Notes under the pieces: model-generated
What the model saw: only the letters and a program-made list of their open reading frames with translations
The model's database searches: none
Told to the model about the DNA's origin: nothing
Assembly (NCBI GenBank): GCA_002721375.1
Contig: PBKH01000023.1
Span: 18,986 to 41,737 of the forward strand
Direction: 5' to 3'
From: Verrucomicrobiales bacterium
GTDB lineage: Bacteria > Verrucomicrobiota > Verrucomicrobiia > Limisphaerales > UBA1096
Length of the DNA: 22,752 nucleotides
Made by a program: the position numbers and the translations under genes
In this document: piece after piece, positions 17,531 through 22,752 of the stretch
Layout of the letters: each line of letters begins with the position of its first letter
Position numbering within the stretch: the first letter of the stretch is position 1

Positions 17531-18087
17531 AGGGGGGATTTCAGAGCCTGCAAGGGTACCTACTGCTCGATGCCGGCGGAATGTATGGATCCTGTTTTCA
17601 CCACAAGGTCATCATGATGTGCCAACACTCACCTGAAGGCGCCTTTGGGTTGGTGCTCAATCAACCTAATGATAAACGTGTAGGTGACGTGCTGCCTCTT
17701 GACATGCCGATACCATTGAAAAACCAACACACCCGGAGCGGCGGCCCAGTAGACGAGACCTCAGTGCATATTCTCCATAGCGACGCATTCATGTTTCAGG
17801 GCAATGTGATGAACAATCTTTCACTCGTTCAGGATCCGAACGAACTGAGTGATCTCGCTAATTCGGTCAACCCTGACCACAAGATTGAGGTGTTCCTCGG
17901 CTACTCCGGCTGGGGCCCAGGCCAACTCGAGAGCGAACTGGCACGCAAATCCTGGCTGGTCTGCCAGGCCAAGACGGAACTCGTCTTCAGCAATCCAGAT
18001 GAGGCAGCCTGGCGAGAAATCCTTCGAAGTCTGAACTGGGAACACCGTCTCCTCGCCGACAGCCCCGACGATCTATCGTGGAATTAA
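17527..18087 (+). CDS. algH: AlgH/UPF0301 family protein
   Basis: This is a 186-residue soluble protein of the AlgH/UPF0301 (DUF179) family. Conserved parts visible are the N-terminal LQGYLLLDAGGMYGSCFHHKVIM, then HSPEGAFGLVLNQP, the SGGPVDETSVHILH motif, and the Gly-rich FLGYSGWGPGQLESEL followed by SWLVCQA. The name comes from a Pseudomonas alginate regulator, but the biochemical function of the family is not settled; the length is normal. It starts inside the thiS stop codon (ATGA, 17527-17530), with GGGTGG about 10 bases upstream as a possible ribosome binding site. The 61-base gap to the LarA-like gene contains an inverted repeat. Confidence 0.93.
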   Translation: MKGGFQSLQGYLLLDAGGMYGSCFHHKVIMMCQHSPEGAFGLVLNQPNDKRVGDVLPLDMPIPLKNQHTRSGGPVDETSVHILHSDAFMFQGNVMNNLSLVQDPNELSDLANSVNPDHKIEVFLGYSGWGPGQLESELARKSWLVCQAKTELVFSNPDEAAWREILRSLNWEHRLLADSPDDLSWN

Positions 18088-18090
18088 AGT

Positions 18091-18120
18091 GTTCGATCAA
18101 GCGTTTGGCTTGTTGCGAAC
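18091..18120. repeat. Inverted repeat between algH and the LarA-like gene
   Basis: GTTCG (18091-18095) pairs with CGAAC (18116-18120), and inside it CAAGC (18098-18102) pairs with GCTTG (18108-18112) around a 5-base loop. The irregular stem sits 3 bases after the algH stop. No T-run follows on the plus strand, so it is not a standard intrinsic terminator; it could be a processing or 3'-end-stabilising hairpin or an operator. Confidence 0.45.
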
Positions 18121-18148
18121 GTAACTGTACCCTGCCGCCACGTTACAA

Positions 18149-19408
18149 ATGAGAGTAAACTTGGCATATGGCTTGGGGCATCTTGCCATCGAGCTTCCCG
18201 ACGATCGGACCACAGTCATAGAGCCAACGCACATCGACGGTCTGGTCGACGAAAAGGCGACTGTGCTCAATGCGCTGCAAAACCCCATTGATAGCCTTCC
18301 TCTACTTGAACACATTTCACCGGATACAAAAATCTGTATCGCATTCACCGACCTCACCCGAGCCACACCGAACGAACGGATCATTCCCTGGCTGCTCGAA
18401 TATCTCGGTGGGCCAAGCGATAACATCACCCTGCTCAACCAGCTCGGCACCCATCGACCCAATACGCGGGAGGAACTCGAAACAATGCTCACACCGAAAA
18501 TTGTCTCCAACTACCGAGTTCTCAATCACGAGCCAGAAAATCAAGACGCCCTCGTGCAGGTCGGGACCACCGCCGACGGTACCCCTGCCCTGCTCAACCG
18601 GCACATCGTCGAGGCTGATCTTCGGATCATTACCGGCTTCATTGAACCACATTTTTTTGCAGGATTCAGCGGCGGCGTAAAGGGCATCATGCCGGGTTGC
18701 GCAGGGCTGGACACAGTGATGAGTAATCACGGTGCGAAAAACATCGGGGACCCACAAGCAACCTTTGGCGTCACCTTAGGCAATCCACTCTGGGAGGAAC
18801 TGCGCGATATCGCACTCAAGGCCGGGTCGAGCTTCATGCTGAACGTAACGCTCAACGAGCAACGCAATATTACTAACGTCTTCGCCGGCGACATCGTCAA
18901 GGCACACAAAATTGGTTGCGAATTTGTTAAAAAATCAGCTATGCAACGGGTCGAGAAACCTTTCGAAATCGTTGTCACGACAAATAGCGGCTATCCACTG
19001 GATTTGAACCTCTACCAAGGAGTCAAAGGGATGAGTGCAGGTGCCCGTATTCTGAAGGAGGGCGGCACTCTCATACTTGCTGCGGAATGCCGCGAAGGTG
19101 TTCCCGGAGGCAGCCCTCTAGATAAATTGCTGCGCAGCGCAGGATCAATCGAAGAAGTATTGACAATGTTGTCAACGCCGGGCTTCGTCCGCCCGGAACA
19201 ATGGCAGGCACAAATTCAAGCGCTCGTGCAGCAGAAAGCCGAGGTACTTGTCCATAGCCTACTAGAAGAAAAAACCATTGCAGCATGCCATTTGAAATCT
19301 TGCCCTGATATCAGTGTAGAAGTAACTCGCCGGCTTAATATGCTAGGATCCGAGGCCCGTGTCGCAGTACTGCCGCAAGGTCCGTTGACCATCCCATACC
19401 TAGATTAA
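18149..19408 (+). CDS. LarA-like nickel-pincer nucleotide racemase/epimerase (DUF2088)
   Basis: This is a 419-residue protein of the LarA family. LarA uses a nickel-pincer nucleotide to racemise lactate; related LarA homologues act on other 2-hydroxyacids. The active-site set of Lactobacillus LarA can be placed here with a near-constant offset: Asp68 and Arg71 (FTDLTRATP), His102 (LGTHRP), His168 (GFIEPHFFAGFSGG), Lys178 (GGVKGIMPG, cofactor attachment), His194 (SNHGAKN, nickel ligand), and Gln290 and Lys293 (NLYQGVKG). So the protein is probably an active, cofactor-dependent enzyme. The maturation genes larB, larC and larE are not in the window. Substrate cannot be told from sequence alone. 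The ATG at 18149 has no clear ribosome binding site. It follows algH by 61 bases on the same strand. Confidence 0.88.
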   Translation: MRVNLAYGLGHLAIELPDDRTTVIEPTHIDGLVDEKATVLNALQNPIDSLPLLEHISPDTKICIAFTDLTRATPNERIIPWLLEYLGGPSDNITLLNQLGTHRPNTREELETMLTPKIVSNYRVLNHEPENQDALVQVGTTADGTPALLNRHIVEADLRIITGFIEPHFFAGFSGGVKGIMPGCAGLDTVMSNHGAKNIGDPQATFGVTLGNPLWEELRDIALKAGSSFMLNVTLNEQRNITNVFAGDIVKAHKIGCEFVKKSAMQRVEKPFEIVVTTNSGYPLDLNLYQGVKGMSAGARILKEGGTLILAAECREGVPGGSPLDKLLRSAGSIEEVLTMLSTPGFVRPEQWQAQIQALVQQKAEVLVHSLLEEKTIAACHLKSCPDISVEVTRRLNMLGSEARVAVLPQGPLTIPYLD

Positions 19409-19420
19409 TTTCCTCTCGTC

Positions 19421-19428
19421 AAGGGTGG
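19421..19428 (+). promoter_or_regulatory. Ribosome binding site supporting a TTG start at 19434
   Basis: AAGGGTGG ends 5 bases before the TTG at 19434, a normal Shine-Dalgarno spacing. It supports TTG as the start of the large PSCyt1 gene, whose signal-anchor-like hydrophobic stretch begins soon after. Confidence 0.5.
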
Positions 19429-19433
19429 ATTAG

Positions 19434-22400
19434 TTGCCTAGCGTTCGTGGACACATAGAACGCTTTATAACTTTAAGTGTAGTGCATCTATTTCGGTCCA
19501 TCATCGGAGCATTGAGCGGCCTAGCCGCACTGTTCTTGCCGCTTGGCAAAGCGGAGAGGATGGCGTTTCCGCCTGAGAGTATCCAGTTTTTTGAAAACAA
19601 AATTCGGCCACTCTTAGCAGGCAATTGTTTTGAGTGTCACGATGCGAAGAAGCATAAGGGCAAACTTTTGCTGACATCGCGCGAAGCTATCCTTAAGGGA
19701 GGAGAATCCGGTGCGGCCATCACGCCCTATGATCCCAATAAAAGCCTACTGATCGAGGCGATTAAGTATATCAACGCCGACCTGCAAATGCCGCCCCAAA
19801 AAAAACTAGGCAAACAGGATGTTGCCGATCTCGAGCAGTGGATTCGACTTGGCGCCCCTTGGCCCAGTAGTGGACCGATCTCGACCTCGGCAAAGCTTGA
19901 ACAAGCTTTTTCAATCACGGATGAGGATCGAAAGTACTGGGCATTCCGCCCCATCGAACGTCCCGGCTTGCACAAGACAAACGGTCAGGCGCCGATTGAT
20001 CAGTTGATCCAGAAACAACTCGAATCCAAGGGCATATCGGTGAATTCGATTGCCGATCAAGCCACATTGATCCGCCGAGCTTACTTCGACTTAATCGGAC
20101 TTCCACCAAGTTACGAAGAGGTACAGGCTTTCGTAAATGATAACTCACCAAATGCTTGGCCAAAATTGATCGACTATCTGATTGCCCTCCCGCAATACGG
20201 CGAGCGCTGGGGTCGACATTGGCTCGATGTCGTGCGCTTCGCCCAAACAAACGGTTATGAGCGCGACGACGAGAAGCCGCTTGCGTGGAAGTACCGCGAC
20301 TATGTCATCCGCGCATTCAATGAGGACAAGCCATACGACCGATTTGTGCTAGAACAGATTGCTGGAGATGAGTTACCGGACCTAGATAACGACAGCCTGA
20401 TCGCCACCGGCTTTTATCGACTCGGCGTCTGGGACGATGAACCGGATGATAAACGCGCGGCAGAATTTGATGGGCTCGATGATATGCTCAAGACCACATC
20501 GGAAACCTTCATGGGACTAACAGTCGGCTGCGCCCGTTGTCACGACCATATGTTCGATCCTATCTCGCAACAGGACTATTACGAGATGCTCTCTTTCTTC
20601 CGTAATGTCCGCTACTACGACAAGCCGAAGTATGAATGGGACTCCGCCACCTACTCGCCGCTAATTCGGCCTCAGTTCGTATTTGAATGGCAGAACAAAA
20701 AGGATAAACCTAAGGACGCCAAGCCGCCATGGAACGGACGCGAGTACGCATTAACGGTTCGTGAACACAGCGTCAAGCCGATGGATACCCACCTGCTTAT
20801 TCGAGGCAACGCCGGCCGGCCGAGTAAAAAAGTCGAGCCGAAATTTCTCAACGTACTTACCAATACCAAGCCGGCGATCGCCCAGTCACCAAACCCCTTC
20901 ACTACCGGGCGCCGTCTTGCTTTGGCCAAATGGATCGCCAGCCCCGAACACCCGCTAACAGCGCGAGTGATGGCCAATCGTATCTGGCAATTTCACTTTG
21001 GACGTGGACTAGTCGCCACGCCAAACGATTTTGGGAAAGCCGGCGTACCCTGCCCTAACCATAAGTTACTCGATTGGCTCGCTGCGGAGTTCATCGACAG
21101 CGGCTGGTCGATCAAGCACATGCATCGTGTCATCATGAAGAGTGAGGCTTACCGCCGCACCTCTTGGCAGAATCCGGCTAATCAAGACGCGGATCCCGGA
21201 AACAAACTAGTCTGGCGCCAAAACCTCCGTCGCCTCGAGGCCGAAGCCATCCGTGATGCTATTTTGAAAACCAGCAACTCGCTGAACAACACCATGGGTG
21301 GCCGTGGGTTTTTTCCCGACTTCAGCGGCGAAGTTATCGCCGGGGCATCCAGACCGGGCCGTGGCTGGGGCTATTCCGGTGCCGACGAACGTTCGCGCCG
21401 CAGCGTCTATGCCTTCGTCAAGCGCACGATGATGGTACCTTTCCTAGAGGTGTTCGACTACAGCGGCACGGAGGGATCGATTGGCTCGCGCGCAGTGACC
21501 ACCGTCGCCCCGCAGGCGCTGACCCTTCTTAACAGCGACTTCGTCTCCCAGCAGGCAGGTCGGCTTGCACGCGAATTGCTTGCCGTTGAATCAGTCGAGG
21601 ACGATGCCGCACTCATCAATGCTTTGTTTCGCCAAACCCTCGCGCGAACCGCTCGACCGAAGGAGGTCGCATTCGGCATCGACTACCTCAATCGTCAGTC
21701 AGTCAGGCACAAGGCTGTCCAACATCAACTAGTTTTCGCCCCGGATGTCCCCGGCTCCATCGAAAAAGGGTTTCGCAACCAGTTACCACAGAAAAAATTC
21801 ATGATCACACCAGACGCAAACTGGCGCGCTTACGCCGGCAAATGGGGTGGTGGCTACGAAAGTATTATGAACGTGGTTCTGGGCCGTGGTCCATTCGCGT
21901 TGATGACCACTACCAGCCAAGCAGACTTCACCCTCAGCGGCCGGCTCCGCCTTGAACCGAGCGTCGAACATGCCGGAATTCTTCTTCGCGCCACAGCCAA
22001 AGACACCGAAGATCGCGGCTACGAAATTCATTTCGACGCCAAGGAAAGCGAGGTGCAGATTCGTCGGCACGACGACAACACCAAAATCCTAACCAGGTGC
22101 GGATGGCGACACTCATACGACTGGCAAAACTTTCGGGTCGAATTGGCTGGCGGCACAGTGCGCCTATGGCTCAATGAGAAAGACCAACCGATACTCACAG
22201 CCGATGACGAAAAACCAATCAACGGCAAAGGTCACGCCGGCATTCGCGCCTGGGGCGGCGCGGTCCGCACTGACAATCTGAAACTACACTTAGCTAAGCG
22301 TACTTTGCTCATCGACGAACTTAACCCTACCAAGACGGCGGACGGCGAGCTCGTCATCCACACGCGGCTAGGCTTGGCAAAACGCCGTGCACTCCAGGAT

Positions 22401-22448
22401 CTTTGCTCCGTCATGTTCAACCTCAGCGAATTTGTCTATGTCGATTAA
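19434..22448 (+). CDS. PSCyt1-DUF1549-DUF1553 protein with an inserted beta-sandwich domain
   Basis: This 1004-residue exported protein has an N-terminal hydrophobic segment at about 17-40 (signal peptide or anchor). Order of parts: PSCyt1 cytochrome-like domain with CFECH at 65-69; DUF1549 at about 187-400, with [38 protein letters not shown] and a second CxxCH at 366-370 ([12 protein letters not shown]); DUF1553 from about 493, with ARVMANRIWQFHFGRGLVATPNDFG; an extra beta-rich domain at about 785-955; then the last DUF1553 helices ending LSEFVYVD. The extra domain (FTLSGRLRLEP, GILLRATAKD, GYEIHFDAKESEVQIRR, VRLWLNE) resembles a LamG/DUF1080-like sandwich, a possible glycan binder. Unlike the other copy in the window, no DUF1501 gene follows. 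The start is TTG with AAGGGTGG ahead of it. Confidence 0.92.
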   Translation: MPSVRGHIERFITLSVVHLFRSIIGALSGLAALFLPLGKAERMAFPPESIQFFENKIRPLLAGNCFECHDAKKHKGKLLLTSREAILKGGESGAAITPYDPNKSLLIEAIKYINADLQMPPQKKLGKQDVADLEQWIRLGAPWPSSGPISTSAKLEQAFSITDEDRKYWAFRPIERPGLHKTNGQAPIDQLIQKQLESKGISVNSIADQATLIRRAYFDLIGLPPSYEEVQAFVNDNSPNAWPKLIDYLIALPQYGERWGRHWLDVVRFAQTNGYERDDEKPLAWKYRDYVIRAFNEDKPYDRFVLEQIAGDELPDLDNDSLIATGFYRLGVWDDEPDDKRAAEFDGLDDMLKTTSETFMGLTVGCARCHDHMFDPISQQDYYEMLSFFRNVRYYDKPKYEWDSATYSPLIRPQFVFEWQNKKDKPKDAKPPWNGREYALTVREHSVKPMDTHLLIRGNAGRPSKKVEPKFLNVLTNTKPAIAQSPNPFTTGRRLALAKWIASPEHPLTARVMANRIWQFHFGRGLVATPNDFGKAGVPCPNHKLLDWLAAEFIDSGWSIKHMHRVIMKSEAYRRTSWQNPANQDADPGNKLVWRQNLRRLEAEAIRDAILKTSNSLNNTMGGRGFFPDFSGEVIAGASRPGRGWGYSGADERSRRSVYAFVKRTMMVPFLEVFDYSGTEGSIGSRAVTTVAPQALTLLNSDFVSQQAGRLARELLAVESVEDDAALINALFRQTLARTARPKEVAFGIDYLNRQSVRHKAVQHQLVFAPDVPGSIEKGFRNQLPQKKFMITPDANWRAYAGKWGGGYESIMNVVLGRGPFALMTTTSQADFTLSGRLRLEPSVEHAGILLRATAKDTEDRGYEIHFDAKESEVQIRRHDDNTKILTRCGWRHSYDWQNFRVELAGGTVRLWLNEKDQPILTADDEKPINGKGHAGIRAWGGAVRTDNLKLHLAKRTLLIDELNPTKTADGELVIHTRLGLAKRRALQDLCSVMFNLSEFVYVD

Positions 22449-22488
22449 GAATAATCATTTTCATTCTTCTTCTTTCCCCCAAAAAACC

Positions 22489-22522
22489 CCTTCAAACTAA
22501 ATAATATCAACTATTTTGAAGG
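22489..22522. repeat. Weak inverted repeat between the PSCyt1 gene and the ankyrin gene
   Basis: CCTTCAAA and TTTGAAGG form an 8-base stem with an 18-base A/T-rich loop, about 40 bases after the PSCyt1 stop. No T-run follows, so termination activity is doubtful. The interval 22449-22554 shows no gene. Confidence 0.3.
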
Positions 22523-22554
22523 CATTTAGGTAAATCAGAGACTCTCAGTCACTT

Positions 22555-22752
22555 TCAAGCTTTGCCTAAGTCTGTCGCTAAAAAGTGCCAATGATTGGCA
22601 CTTGACAGGCTACCTTTCAGCGTTAGCGTGGATTTAGCGATGAGCAGTTCGACGATTTCCTTCTGGCCATAATTAGCCGCAACATGCAAAGGAGTGAATC
22701 CACTCCTATCCGGCGCATTCACATCCTTGCCAGCAGCCAAGTGCTGTTTGAC
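22555..22752 (-). CDS. Ankyrin-repeat protein, C-terminal end (5' part outside window)
   Basis: This is the last 65 codons of a gene entering from the right edge; the frame is open to the end of the window, so the start lies beyond it. The visible protein begins [18 protein letters not shown] and continues [22 protein letters not shown], a clear ankyrin repeat (TPLHxAA...GxxEIVELLI). These repeats mediate protein binding. After LLIAK the expected GADVN continuation is lost and the frame runs into a tail ([25 protein letters not shown]) without ankyrin features. That tail crosses a terminator-like hairpin at 22583-22603, so the 3' end may be frameshifted or degenerate. Convergent with the large PSCyt1 gene. 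Confidence 0.78.
   Translation of the reverse strand, partial: VKQHLAAGKDVNAPDRSGFTPLHVAANYGQKEIVELLIAKSTLTLKGSLSSANHWHFLATDLGKA
22583..22603 (-). terminator. Candidate intrinsic terminator of the ankyrin-repeat gene
   Basis: A 10-base perfect inverted repeat (AAGTGCCAAT / ATTGGCACTT on the minus strand) with a single central base (effectively a 9-base stem with a 3-base loop). Read on the minus strand it is followed by a run of five T residues, the layout of a rho-independent terminator; on the plus strand no T-run follows. It lies inside the nominal end of the ankyrin frame. Confidence 0.6.

Noticed and set aside
17227..17553. Upstream extension of the mutY frame by 109 codons
   Set aside because: It runs antisense through thiS, and a normal MutY N terminus starts at ATG 17226.

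Overview
The window looks like a chromosomal segment from a Gram-negative member of the Planctomycetota-Verrucomicrobiota-Chlamydiota group, most likely an uncultured Verrucomicrobiota. The reasons are two giant haem-motif proteins of the PSCyt1-DUF1549-DUF1553 type, a DUF1501 protein encoded right behind one of them, a Tat-exported DUF1080 protein, a secreted beta-propeller protein and an H-X9-DG pseudopilin. An LptF-type permease implies an outer membrane. Several genes seem to start with TTG or GTG. No rRNA, tRNA, CRISPR array, transposase or integrase was seen.

Layout. (1) 1-3840, plus strand: the end of secA, then a tight run of a CcsA/HemX-type membrane protein, hemA and hemC, i.e. early tetrapyrrole synthesis beside a cytochrome c assembly-type protein. 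(2) 3887-4711, minus strand: a Tat-exported DUF1080 protein. (3) 4822-8208, plus strand: lptF-type permease, secreted beta-propeller protein and H-X9-DG pseudopilin, closely spaced or overlapping. (4) 8242-12849, minus strand: a PSCyt1/DUF1549/DUF1553 protein followed by its usual DUF1501 partner. (5) 12933-13889, plus strand: an exported Gfo/Idh/MocA-like protein. (6) About 13890-16155: a distinctly AT-rich stretch with one gene, a membrane protein fused to a spermidine-synthase-like domain. (7) 16156-17226, minus strand: mutY. (8) 17300-19408, plus strand: a thiS-like sulfur carrier gene overlapping algH, then a LarA-like nickel-pincer racemase gene. (9) 19434-22448, plus strand: a second PSCyt1/DUF1549/DUF1553 protein with an extra beta domain near its C terminus. 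(10) 22555 to the right edge, minus strand: the end of an ankyrin-repeat gene.

How it fits together: the haem genes and CcsA-like protein could supply cofactor and assembly for c-type cytochromes, and the two large proteins each carry CxxCH motifs; this link is an inference from proximity. The secreted DUF1080, beta-propeller, DUF1501 and Gfo-like proteins look like the envelope and polysaccharide-related repertoire usual in this group. SecA, HemC, MutY, AlgH and LptF are housekeeping.

I found no clear new multi-gene system. The points most worth a second look are a HemA without its dimerisation domain, the AT-rich island, the beta domain inserted in the second PSCyt1 protein, a terminator-like hairpin lying inside the last ankyrin reading frame, an orphan thiS translationally coupled to algH, and a hairpin covering the lptF ribosome binding site.
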